A stretch of 64,000 nucleotides of DNA from Haematobia irritans (Eukaryota > Arthropoda > Insecta > Diptera > Muscidae): the NCBI RefSeq assembly GCF_050003625.1, contig NC_134400.1, forward strand, positions 190,183,726 to 190,247,725. Reading direction: 5' to 3'. The translations under genes and the position numbers were made by a program. This document shows, one piece after another, positions 23,411 through 35,101 of this stretch. Position 1 is the first letter of the stretch. Every line of letters starts with the position of its first letter. The notes beneath the pieces were generated by a model. That model ran no database searches. It saw only the letters and a program-made list of their open reading frames with translations, and was not told where the DNA came from.

Positions 23411-23750
23411 GCCACCGTGGTGCAATGGTTAGCATGTCCGCCTTGCATACACAGGGTCGTGGGTTCGATTCCTGCTTCGACCGAACACCAAAAAGTTTGT
23501 CAGCGGTGGATTATCCTACCTCAGTAATGCTGGTGACATTTCTGAGGGTTTCAAAGCTTCTCTAAGTGGTTTCACTGCAATGTGGAACGCCGTTCGGACT
23601 CGGCTATAAAAAGGAGGTCCCTTGTCATTGAGCTTAACATGGAATCGGGCAGCACTCAGTGATAAGAGAGAAGTTTACCAATGTGGTACCACAATGGACT
23701 GAATAGTCTAAGTGAGCCTGATACATCGGGCTGCCACCTAACCTAACCTA
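23411..23750 (+). mobile_element. full-length tRNA-derived SINE
   Basis: The head (23411-23483) is tRNA-like, with TGC at the anticodon position of a CTTGCAT loop. The A box is TGGTGCAATGG and the B box GGTTCGATTCC, both matching Pol III consensus. A ~260-bp body follows (GGTTTCACTGCAATGTGGAA, CTTAACATGGAATCGGGC), ending CACCTAACCTAACCTAAT. This body matches the truncated copy at 2476-2723. It sits in TTAATTG-type foldback DNA. The tRNA stems are imperfect, so this is a retroposon, not a working tRNA gene. Confidence 0.9.
23418..23472 (+). promoter_or_regulatory. internal RNA polymerase III promoter of the SINE (A and B boxes)
   Basis: The A box TGGTGCAATGG is at 23418-23428 and the B box GGTTCGATTCC at 23462-23472. 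Their 33-bp spacing is within the tRNA range. Confidence 0.8.
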
Positions 23751-24188
23751 ATATTTTTTTCATTGGAAAAGTTTTCAACTTTAATCAATTTTTAATTGGG
23801 AATATTTTGGTGATATTTTTTTCTCTGTAAAACCAACGCAATGTAGCCTACTTTTGGGAGCCTTTTAAAGAAATCTTTACCCCGTAAAATACCCCTAAAA
23901 ATATTTAAATATATTTTGAATCAATTCAAAACAATGCGTTTTGCCTTAATATATTTTTTCACCCCTAAAGTTATGCTTTACAAAATCGTGCAATTTATCA
24001 AAATTGAGAAAAACCTTAAAATGCATATCTGTTTCACTACAATTTTATTATATAGATTGCAAACAAAGAAGCTTTTTAACATCATTAAGTTAACGAGATT
24101 GATCTTCCACATCTGTTGTAATTACTCCATCAGCGATGTTTAATTAAAATTTCAAAACTAATATATAGAATAGAACTAATTACACTTC
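23751..24188. other. AT-rich DNA, no feature seen
   Basis: The start continues the foldback-type sequence (TTTTCAACTTTAATCAATTT); the rest is unique. Confidence 0.4.
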
Positions 24189-24326
24189 TCAGATATTTGA
24201 TGGTCTGTCTAACTCTTCTACCACATTAGCTATATTATCACAATATCCATTTCCTTTCACTTCAAGAAACATTAACAATAAAATCACCTGTATCAATATG
24301 ACGATGATGGTTACTGTGGTACCCAT
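24189..24326 (-). CDS. candidate short peptide with hydrophobic leader, or a signal-peptide first exon
   Basis: The minus strand reads GCAATGGGTACC, then MGTTVTIIVILIQ, immediately followed by CAG|GTGATT, a good splice donor at phase 0. Unspliced, the frame continues VILLLMFLEVKGNGYCD, NIANVVEELDRPSNI and stops, giving 45 residues: a ~20-residue hydrophobic N-terminus, a KGNG cleavage-like region and one Cys. It could be a tiny secreted or membrane peptide, or the first coding exon (24288-24326) of a gene whose remaining exons I cannot identify. It lies in unique DNA. No family recognised; chance is a real alternative at this length. Confidence 0.25.
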   Translation of the reverse strand: MGTTVTIIVILIQVILLLMFLEVKGNGYCDNIANVVEELDRPSNI

Positions 24327-25794
24327 TGCTATGGCGGAAATTCTATAACGTTTGTACAACTGAGTTTATGAATGATTGCTTGGTAAGATGATAAAGGCAA
24401 TGACGATGACGATGACGATGATGAGGATGATGATGATGATGTTGATTTTGATCATTGTCAACTTTTGATGAATGATAAATTAATGGAATTGCCACCCACA
24501 CATTATGGTAGTAAATTAACTCAAAATACTTTAGCAAATTCTAATCTAATGTAATTTGAACCAAGAATATTGCACAATGTGCAGACATATTGGAAATAGA
24601 GGTGTTGGAAAACACCTACTCGCTATTTTCCTCCTACGCGTTGAGAAGTCTTATGTTGTTACTAAATGCGGCCAACTCACAGAGTCGATGAAGAGGAATG
24701 TATAGTTGATGAAGGAAAATTAAAAAAAAAATCAAGATTTTCCATTGCACATAATAAGATTTTATTTATATATATATTTTTTTTAATTCAATTTAAATTT
24801 AAAAATATTTAGATTTTTTCTGGATTATAAAAAAAAGGTTGGTTTTGGAAAAATAGCTTGACTATATATACAAATAATAAATAATTTTGAATTTTACGTA
24901 TTGATGTTGAATACTAACCTAAGGTGTTATTAAAGTTGGCCTTAAGATTGCATACTTTTAGACTGCTGGTTCTATATTGTTTTATACATCCAAAAATCCT
25001 CAAAGTGGTTCATATATTTTTCAAATAATTTTTCAATGGAGTTTTAGTTAAATTGGTTTTAGTATTATTTTTTTAGTGTAGCGGAAAAATGGCAAGGGAT
25101 ATTCGATTCAAAAACCATGAAAAAAATACAATATTTCAAAATTTAATGTTTTACTATACATTAATTTTGTAATTAGAATTTAAAAAACAAAAAACAAAAT
25201 CTAAATATTTTCCAAGTGTATACCACAAGTACTGAATATTTTTTTTTATATTTTTTTTCCTCAATATCCGAAGTAAACAAAATTGATTTGTATCGTTAAT
25301 GGATATCTGCATATTGTGTTATGATTTCCCATTGTTTATTTATAAAGATTGCTGTAATTATAAACTGTAGACAGCCGCATGGGATTCCTCTAAATGGTAA
25401 ACATTAGGTGATTTCCTAAGAAAATATCAAAAGAAATCCCATGTTAGCTGATGATGACGATGATTATTGCAATGATGGTGGCTAGTTTTAGGCCTCCTCC
25501 AATCTATTTGCCCCTATATATCGTTTTTCTTTGTATCAATTGACATTGAAATGTGGTTTAGAGATTGCCATCCATTTGGGTTCCCTTTTTTTGGGGTTTC
25601 TAAGATCTAAAGAAGACAGTTTTACCATTAACAACAAATCAATATATTTGTGTAACAGAAAAAATAATAACACATAAAATAAAGTTTGTAATGTTCTTTG
25701 TTTTTTACGTGCATTATTTGGGTAATTTGGTAATTTTGTAATTATAAAATCGTTATGATTTTATCTAATAAAATTGGGTAGCTTTATAGCTAAA
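24327..25794. other. unique DNA with small (GAT)n patch
   Basis: GATGACGATGACGATGATGA lies around 24398-24440. The rest is AT-rich and non-repetitive. I see no exon I can support. Confidence 0.45.
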
Positions 25795-25796
25795 AT

Positions 25797-28350
25797 ATTT
25801 CTATAGAAAATTTTATCAAAATTGTTTTGTTATAGAAAATGTTGTCAACATTTTATTGCTATAGAAAATGTTGTCAAAATTTTATTGCTATAGAAAATTT
25901 TGTCAAAATTTTGTTGCTATAGAAAATTTTGTCAAAATTTTATTTTTATAGAAAATGTTGTCAATTTTTTTTTTGCTATAGCAAATTTTGTCAATTTTTT
26001 TACTATAGCAAATTTTGTAATTTTTTTTTTTGCTAAGGAAAATTTTTCAAAATTGGTTTGTTATAGAAATGTTGTCAAATTTTTTTGCTATAGAAAAATT
26101 TGTCAAAATGTTATTTCTATAAAAAACTTTGTCAAAATTTTTTTGCTATCGAAAATTTTGTCAAAATTGTTTGCTATAGAAAATTTTGTCAAAAGTTTTT
26201 TTTTTTGATATAGAAAATTTTATCCAATTTTTTTTTGATATAGAAAATGTTCTCAATTTTTTGTTTGCTATAGAAAATTTTGTAAAATTTTATTGCTATA
26301 AAAATTTTGTAACAATTCTAATGCTATAGAAAATTTCGTCAACCTTTTTTTTTTTTGCTATAGAAAATTTTGTCAAAATTTTATTTTTATAGAAAATTTT
26401 GTCAAAATTTTATTTTTATAGAAAATGTTGTCAAAATTTTATTTCTATAGAAAATGTTGTCAACATTTTATTTCTATAGAAAAATTCCTCAAACTTTTAT
26501 TTTTATAGAAAATTTTGTCAATTTTTTTGCTATAGAAAATTTTGTCATTTTTTTTTTGTTTTTGCTTAAGAAAATTTTGTAAATTTTTTTTGCCAAAGAA
26601 AATTTTGTCAAAAATTTGTTTGCTATAGAAAATTTTGCCAAAATTGGTTTGCCATAGAAATGTTGTCAAATCTTTTTGCTATAGAAAATTTTGGCAAAAT
26701 TTTTTGCTATAGAAAATTTTGTCAAAATTTTTTTGCTATAGAAAATTTTGTCATACCTTTTTTTTTTGATATAGAAAATTTTGTCAAAATTTTAGAAAAT
26801 GTAGTCCAAATTTTATATCTATAGAAAATTTTGCGAAAATTTTATTTCCATAGAACTTTTTTTTTGATATAGAAAATTTTGTCAAAATTTTATTTCTATA
26901 GAAAATTTTGTCAAAACTTTATTTCTATAGAAAATTCTGTCAAAATTTTATTCTACAGAAATTTTTTTGATATAGAAAATTTTCTCAAATTTTTTTTTGC
27001 TGTAGAAAATTTTGTCAACATTGCTATAGAAAATTTTGTAAAAATTTTGTTGCTATAGAAAATTTTATTGCTATAAAAAATCTTGTCACAATTGTAATGC
27101 TATAGAAAATTTCGCCAACATTTTTTTTTGCTATAGAAAATTTTGTCAAAATTTTATTTTTATAGAAAATGTCAAAATTTTATTTCTATAGAAAATGTTG
27201 TCAAAATTTTATTTCTATAGAAAATGTTGTCAAAATTTTATTTCTATAGAAATATTCCTCAAACTTTTATTTTTCTAATTCTATTTTGTTATAAAAAATT
27301 TTGTGAAATTTTTTTTGCTATAGAAAATTTTGTCAACATTTTATTTCTATACATTTTTTGCTATAGAAAATTTTGTCAACATTTTATTTCTATACATTTT
27401 TTTTTGCTATAGAAAATTTTGTCAAAATTTTAGAAAATGTTGTCCAAATTTTATATCTATAGAAAATTTTATTTCCATAGAACTTTTTTTTGATATAGAA
27501 AATTTTGTCAAAATTTTAATTCTATAGAAAATTTTGTCAAAACTTTATATCTATAGAAAATTCTGTCAAAATTTTATTCTACAGAAATTTTTTTGATATA
27601 GAAAATTTTCTCAAAATTTTTATTGTTTTGCTATAGAAAATTTTGTCAATATTTTATTGCTATAGAAAATGTTGTCAACATTTTATTGCTATAGAAAATT
27701 TTGTAAAAATGTTGTTGCTATAGAAAATTTTGTAAAATTTTATTGCTATAAAAAATTTTGTCACAATTCTAATGCTATAGAAAAGTTCGTCAACATTTTT
27801 TTTTTGCTATAGAAAATTTTGTCAAAATTTTATTTCTATAGAAAATGTTGTCAAAATTTTATTTCTATAGAAATATTCCTCAAACTTTTATTTTTATAGG
27901 CAATTTGTAGAAAAATTATAGAAAATTCTATTTTGTTATATTTTTGTTATAAAACATTTTGTGAAATTTTATTGCTATAGAAAATTTTGTCGAAATTTTA
28001 TTTCTGTAGACATTTTTTTTGGTATAGAAAATTTTGTCAAAATTTTAGAAAATGTCCAAATTTTATTTCTATAGAAAATTTTGTCAAAAGTTTATTTCTA
28101 TAGAATTTTTTTTTTGCTACAGAAAATTTTGTCTAAATTATATTTCTATAGAAAATTTTGTCAAAACTTTATTTCTATAGAAAATTCTGTCAAAATTTTA
28201 TTCTACAGAATTTTTTTTTTGCTATAGAAAATTTTGTCACAATTTGAGTTCTATAGAAAATTTTGTCAATTTTTTTTGCTATAGAAAATTTTGTCAAAAT
28301 TGTTTTGCTATAGAAAATTTTGACAAAATTTTATTTCTAAAGAATTTTTT
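25797..28350 (+). repeat. 29-bp minisatellite array
   Basis: About 85 units, many with the variant TTTTTTGCTATAGAAAATTT. A stretch near 26800-26960 is repeated near 27440-27600 (GAAAATGTTGTCC, then TCCATAGAACTTTTTTTTGA, then TTATTCTACAGAAATTTTTT), showing a higher-order duplication of about 640 bp, with a further related segment near 28050-28210. No coding content despite long open frames. Confidence 0.93.
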
Positions 28351-28530
28351 TCCCTTTTATCTTTTCTCAGATTTAAAGAAGACTTGTTTTACCATTAGCA
28401 ACAAATCAATGTATTTATGTAACAGAAAATAAAAATAAAGACATATAAAATACACTTATATAAAAAATTGCTGCTTCAAACATTTAAAAAATCAAAAAAA
28501 GTAGTTTCCATTCCTTTTCCATGTGTTACC

Positions 28531-29015
28531 CATCATTTCATTATCCCTGCTTAATCAAAAAATGGTCTCCCATCTTTTCACTATCCCTGCTTAGTCAAAA
28601 GTTGGTCTCCCATCTTTTCACTATCCCTGCTTAATCCAAAGTTGGTCTCCCATCTTTTCACTACCCATGCTTAATCAAAAGATGGTCTCCCATCTTTTCA
28701 CTACCCCTACTTAGTAAAAAGTTGGTCTCCCATATTTTCACTACCCCTGCTTAATCCAAAGTTGGTCTCCCATCTTTTCACTACCCATGCTTAATCAAAA
28801 GTTGGTCCCCATCTTTTCACTATTCCTGGTTAATCCAAAGTTGGTCTCCCATATTTTCACTACCCCTGCTTAATCGAAAGTTGGTCCCATCTTTTCGCTA
28901 TTCCTGCTTAATCCAAAGTTGGTGTCCCATCATTTCACTACCCCTGCTTAGTCAAAATTTGGTCTCCCATATATTCACTACCCCTGCTTAATCAAAAGTT
29001 GATCTCCCATCTCCC
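28531..29015 (+). repeat. 40-bp minisatellite, ~12 copies
   Basis: Tandem units of 40 bp (CATCTTTTCACTAYCCCTGC, then TTARTCAAAAGTTGGTCTCC). Copies differ at a few sites and some are 38-39 bp. TTAGTC and TTAATCC variants partly alternate. Unrelated to the 29-bp family that ends just before it. Confidence 0.95.
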
Positions 29016-29374
29016 ATATTATATGGAAAAGTTCATAAATATATCAAAATGTACAAATTCATATGTTGTTTTTTGTATGTAGAGGTCTTTGTTTTTACAT
29101 CAATTTAATTATTTTCTACTACCTTTTGGTAAATTTTTTTAAACATAGTATCTTTATGATTTTGTCGAATAAAGTTGAGTAGATAGCTGACATACTTAAA
29201 AAAATGAAATAAAACTATATTATTATTTTTTTATTTATTTATTTATTATTCTTTTTTTTTTTTTTGATGAAGTTCATATTTACAAAAGATTTCATTCTTT
29301 CGTAAGCTTCTGTAGGTAATTGCTTTGCAACTTTAATTCTTGTTCTTTGAGAAAATTCCAATCCAATATGAAAA
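29016..29374. other. AT-rich DNA, no feature seen
   Basis: Short-repeat TTTATTTATTTATT patch near 29228; otherwise unique. Confidence 0.4.
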
Positions 29375-29663
29375 CTAATCGTTAATACTTCTCCACACAT
29401 GGATAGAATCTACACAAGAAAAATTGTAGCAAAAAATCCAGTTTATGCTCAAAGAATTAACAAATAAACAACAAAATAAATGAAGGCTCGTTAAATTCGA
29501 ATACCAGAGGAAAAAACAGCTTTCAAAGATGAAATAGAGAAAAACATCATAATACGGTAAGTTGATGACCAGTAGTTTGGTAGGTTGCATGTTGGGCAAA
29601 AATTTGCCATTGCCACGAAATGGTTTGCAATAAATTCCATAAGTGACTAACATCAACTAAAGA
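29375..29663 (-). pseudogene. possible chemoreceptor-like exon remnant
   Basis: The minus strand has a strong acceptor (a long pyrimidine tract ending TTTCTTTAG) at about 29663, then an open frame: MLVTYGIYCKPFRGNGKF, LPNMQPTKLLVINLPYYD, a hydrophobic VFLYFIFESCFFLWYSN and further hydrophobic sequence. It stops after WRSIND. Just beyond, another frame reads SMCGEVLTISFHIGLEF, so a frameshift is possible. The alternation of hydrophobic helices with a LP...PYY stretch recalls insect odorant receptors, but this is resemblance only. It could be a real membrane-protein exon, a decayed one or chance. Confidence 0.22.
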
Positions 29664-30304
29664 AAAACAAAAAGCAAAAAACACTACGAACGAATTGGAC
29701 TCATAATTCAGGTTCATTCACTGATTCATTTTGGTATTCATGTTTAAATATGAAAATATTTTCATGAACAACTCCTTACCCTTCCAAAATTCCATAATAA
29801 ATTGACCATCTTAACTTTCGAAAATCAAGCTAATATTAAACTTGCCTTAATGAATACTAAATTCTTTTGATTTTTAAACAAACAAACAATATCACATTAA
29901 AAAAAAAAAAACTTTAATATTAAGTCATGCATTGGATTACAGCAAATCACTCGATATTGCTGTGCAAGAAGAAATTTTATACTTTATATACTTCAATTGA
30001 GTTCATTCATATAGACAAATACTATATAGCTGGAAATTAGGAAGAGTCGATTGGTAGATACCCTCCCATCAAGGATCGTTGATAGGAAATTTTGTTTACA
30101 AAATTCTAGCAGATTATACAAACCTTTCGTCCTATACTAGCGAGGTTTATTTTTCATTTCGATATTTTTAAAATGAAAATTAGAAATGGAAATCTTTGAA
30201 TTTTACTAAAAACCCACCAATAAAAAAATGTTTGTGGATTATGCAAAAAAATGTTTCTTATGTATTATTTTTTTATATTTATATTGACTTTATTTGGTTT
30301 AGTC
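29664..30304. other. unique AT-rich DNA, no feature seen
   Basis: No repeat and no supported exon. Confidence 0.4.
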
Positions 30305-33300
30305 AGAATTTTATTTTGTATTAAAAAATTTGTTCAAATTGTATTTCTATAGAAAATTTTCTCTTCTACAGATTTTTTACATTTTTTTGTCTATAGAAAA
30401 TGTTGTCAAATTTTTTTTTCTACAGAAAATTTTGTCAAAATTTTATTTCTAAAGAAAATTTTGTCAAAATTTTATTTCTGTAGAATATTTTGTCAACATA
30501 TCATTTCATAAATATTTTTTTTTTCAAAATTTTATTTATATAGAAAATTTTGTAAAAATTGTATTTCTAAAGAAAATTTTGACAAAATTTTCTTTCTAAA
30601 GAAAATTTTGTAAAAATTGTATTTCTAAAGAAAATTTTGTAAAAATTGTATTTCTATAGAAAATTTTATCAAAATTTTATTTCTCTGGAAAATGTTGTCA
30701 AAATTTTATTTCTATAGAAAATGTTGTAAAAATTTTATTTCTATCGAAAATTTTGTCAAGATTTTATTTCTATCGAAAAATTTGTCAAAATTTTATTTCT
30801 ACGGAAAATTTTGTCAAAACTTTATTTCTATAGAAAATTTTGTCAAAATTTTATTTCTATAGAAAATCTTATCAAAATTTTATTTCTATAGAAAATGTTG
30901 TCTAAATTTTATTTCTATAGAAAATTTTGTCCAAATTTTATTTCCATAAAAAATTTTATCAAAAAATTTTATTTCATTGTTGTTTTTTATTTCAGCTTAA
31001 AACCATACATTGACTAAACTACAAGAGTAGCTTAACCAACAGAGGAAAAGAATGTTTGGGCAAAGCCCTATAGACTGCAAGATGGTTGGATGGACGCACG
31101 TTTCGGAATTACCACATTCCTCATCAGCATTCTCTACTTGCAGCAAAACTATCAACCAATTATCAGAATAAATTCAGGCAGTTTATTAAACCCAACAAAA
31201 ACCACACTTGAACCCTCCGAAAAAAGGTTTTACATTGATAGCCGGAAAATTTTAAATGGAAAATTTTATTTCTATACAAAATTTTGTCCAAATTTTATTT
31301 CCTTAAAAAAAAAATTTTATCAAAATTTTATTTCTATCGAAAATGTTGTCAAAATTTTATTTCTATAGAAAATGTTGTCTAAATTTTATTTCTACAGAAA
31401 ATTTTGTCCAAATTTTATTTCCATAAAAAATTTTATCAAAAAATGTTATTTCTAAAGAAAATTTTGTCCAAATTTTATTTCCATAAAAAATGTTATCAAA
31501 ATTTTATTTCTACCGAAAATTTTGTCAAAATTTTATTTCTATAGAAAATTTTGTCCAAATTTTATTTCCATAAAAAATTTTATCAATATTTTATTTCTAT
31601 CGAAAATTTGTCCATACTTTATTTCCATAAAAAATTTTATCACAATTTTATTTCTATCGAAAATTTTGTCAAAATTTTATTTCTATAGAAAATTTTGTCA
31701 AAATTTTATTTCTATAAACAATTTTGTCAAATTTTAATTTCTATAGAAAATTTTGTCAAAATTTTATTTCTATAGAAAAATCTTATCAAAATGTTATTTC
31801 TATAGAAAATTTTATCAAAATTTTATTTCTATAGAATTTGTCAAAATTTTATTTCTATAGAATATTTTGTTAACATTTCATTTCATAATTTTTTTTCCAA
31901 ATTTTATTTCTATAGAAAATGTTGCCAAAATTGTATTTCTATAGAAAATTTCGTCCAAATTTTATTTCTATAGAAAAATATTATCAAAATTTTATTTCTA
32001 TCGAAAATTTTGTCAAAATTTTATTTCTATCGAAAATTTTGTCCAAATTTTATTTCTATAGAAAATCTTATCAAAATTTTATTTCTACAGAAAATTTTAT
32101 TTCTATAGAAAATGTTGTGTAAATTTTATTTCTATAGAAAATTTTGTCCAAATTTTATTTCCATAAAAAATTTTATCAAAAAATTTTATTTCTATAGAAA
32201 ATTTTGTCCAAATTTTATTTCCTTAAAAAAATTTTATCAAAATTTTATTTCAATCGAAAATGTTGTCTAAATTTTATTTCTATAGAAAATGTTGTCTAAA
32301 TTTTATTTCTATAGAAAATTTTGTCCAAATTTTATTTCCATAAACAATTTTATCAAAAAAATTTATTTCTATAGAAAATTTTGTCAGAATTTTATTTCTA
32401 TAGAAAATTTTGTCAAAAATTTATTTCTATAGAAAATTTTGTCAAAACTTTATTTCTATAGAAAATGTTGTCCAAATTTTATTTCTATAGAAAATTTTAT
32501 CAAAATTTTATTTCTATCGAAAATTTTGTCAAAATTTTATTTCTATAGAACATTTTGTCCAAATTTTATTTCCATAAAGAATTTTATCAACATTTTATTT
32601 CTATAGAAAATTTTGTCCAAATTTTATTTCTATAGAAAATTTTGCCAAAAATTAGAAAATCTTATCAAAATTTTATTTTCTATAGAAAATGTTATCAAAA
32701 TTTCATTTCTATAGAAAAAATTGTCAAAAATTTATTTCTATAGAATATTTTTTTTTAATTTTAACATTTTTTTTAAATTTATTAAAAAATTCGTTCAAAT
32801 TGTATTTCTATAGAAAATTTTCTCTTCTACAGATTTTTTTAAATTTTTTTGTCTATAGAAAATGTTGTCAAATTTTTTTCTACAGAAAATTTTGTCAAAA
32901 TTTTATTTCTATAGAAAATTTTGTCAAAATTTTATTTCTATAAAAAATTTTTTCCAAAATTTATTTCTATAGAAAATTTTGTCAAAATTTTATTTCTATA
33001 GAAAATTTTGTCAAAATTTATTTCTATAGAAAATTTTGTCAAAATTTTATTTCTATAGAAAATTTTATCAAAATTTTATTTATATAGAAAATTTTGTCAA
33101 AATTTTATTTCTATAGAAAATTTTATCCAAATTTTATTTTTATAGAAAATTGACAACATTTTATCAAAATTTTATTTTCTATAGAAAATGTTATCAAAAT
33201 TTCATTTTTATAGAAAAAATTGTCAAAATTTTATTTCTATAGAATATTTTGTCAAAATTTTATTTCTATAGAATATTTTTTTTTAAATTTAACATTTTTT

Positions 33301-33545
33301 TAAATTTATTAAAAAATTCGTTCAAATTGTATTTCTATAGAAAATTTTCTCTTCTACAGATTTTTTTAAATTTTTTTGTCTATAGAAAATGTTATCAAAT
33401 TTTTTTTCTACAGAAAATTTTGTCAAAATTTTATTTCTATAGAAAATTTTGTCCAAATTTTATTTCTATAGAATATTTTGTCAACATTTCATATCATAAA
33501 TATTTTTTTCAAAATTTTGTTTCTATAGAAAATGTTGTCAAAAAT
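30305..33545 (+). repeat. 29-bp minisatellite array with embedded repeat A
   Basis: About 100 units, many with TTTTGTCCAAATTTTATTTC and CATAAAAAATTTTATC linkers. A distinctive segment (TTCAAATTGTATTTC, then TTTTCTCTTCTACAGATTTT) occurs near 30330, 32792 and 33320, marking higher-order repeats of ~0.5 kb or more. Repeat A interrupts it at 30973-31245. No coding content. Confidence 0.93.
30973..31245 (+). repeat. interspersed repeat A, copy 2
   Basis: Close match to 2177-2475: TTTCAGCTTAAAACCATACA, GGCAAAGCCCTATAGACTGC, then AACCACACTTGAACC and TGATAGCCGG. Here both flanks are 29-bp minisatellite, whereas copy 1 is followed by a SINE fragment and a family-1 element. This links repeat A to the same composite mobile unit. 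Confidence 0.8.
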
Positions 33546-35099
33546 GTTGACAGTTCAGATATAATTATAAAATTAAATATTATTATAAAATTAAATTTTA
33601 ATTTTAATTGATAATTTGATGTTGCCATTGTATAACTATACTGATTATATTATTACCACCCTATTATACACAAATAAAGCAAATAGGGTGCTTTTGCCAT
33701 TTAAGGATTTTGGTTTATTTGTGGCCAAGCTTATAAATTCCCAATTTTAAAATTGATACTTCAGGAAGACATTTTTTCCAATGCAACTTGAGGTCTTGTC
33801 TCCCCGTCAAGTATTTTAAACCTTTATAGGTTTCTTCTTCTGGATTTCTTTTGTGATATGTAATTGTGGTTTGTTTTCAAAGTGAAATCAATCTTGTTAT
33901 TTTTATTATATGCATACATTTCATTATATACCTGGTTATGCATTGTAGACTTTCCTATATACAAAATGTTAAACTAAATACGGATTAGATAGACTAACTG
34001 ACAGATGGATGGATAGACAGACATTAAAAATATAGCATAAAATAATAATACGATGGCAAAACTAACCGCATGGATAGTTTTTCTCTACCGCCTTACAATT
34101 GATTTGCATGAATGAATGGGTCTTTGACTTTATATATTAGGAAAAAAATGAGTTCATATTTTCTAACAAATGAGATCAATACAGCTAAACTTTCTTTTCT
34201 AAATAATAAATACAATTTGTTAATTAAAATTGAATTAAATTATTTGTAAACAAAAAATAAATTAAGTTAAAAATAATAAGGGAACAAAAGTGAGTTAAAT
34301 TATAATTTTAAAAATCAATTAAAATAAATAAAATTATGCTGAACCTTTTTTTTAACATAATAAAGTATTTTAAATTTGATATAATTTTCGATCAATCTTA
34401 ATTTCATGTGATGCAATGACCCCATTTTACAAAGACTTTAATCAAAGCTAAAATGAATCACTTCAGCTATGGTTGAATAATTTTTTGTTATGGATGAGAA
34501 GAACTTAGCTTTTTGCAAAGTTCTCACCCTTATGAATGGAAAAGAAACAAAATTAGGTCAACTACCTTACCTTTATTAAAAATTTTCTGTAAATAACTCT
34601 GTCTGTCGACTTTTTATGCAAAACATTGCGTAAATAAAGGACAAAGTTGTAGATTGAAGTAGAAAGTAAAAATGATAACAATATTAAAAAAATTACACTA
34701 AACGTGCAAATGTATATGAAGAAGGATATCCCAAGCAAATACTAGCGCATTACAAGAAACCGGTAAGGACTCTAAAGTATATAAACAATATAGATTGTCA
34801 TTGTTCTTCTGAGATGGTAAAAGTTCACAATGAAACAGCTGTTATTGTCACCCTATGATATCGTATATTAATCAACCCCTAAAGTCTGCTTGCAATCAGA
34901 CACTTTTGAAATTTGATATTTTTTGACTTCCTCAGAAAAACAACATCAGCAACAACAAAAGGCAATAAGATTTATGTGAATTTAATAAAAATTTTAGAAA
35001 ATTGACAAATGGTAACAACTGCTCGTAAATTCACCACTTTAGGTTTTCTACTGGATAAAATTTATGAAAAAATTCTAAATTTTGTCAAAATTTAATTTC
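33546..35099. other. unique AT-rich DNA, no gene seen
   Basis: Non-repetitive, apart from a short GACAGATGGATGGATAGACA patch near 34000. 29-bp-type sequence resumes only in the last ~50 bases before the mariner insertion. Confidence 0.45.
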
Positions 35100-35101
35100 T
35101 A

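Noticed and set aside
23411..23483. Functional tRNA gene
   Set aside because: A and B boxes are present, but the stems are imperfect and the sequence continues into a SINE body shared with 2476-2723.
28531..29015. CRISPR-like array (40-bp repeated units)
   Set aside because: Contiguous tandem copies without unique spacers, in a eukaryotic context.
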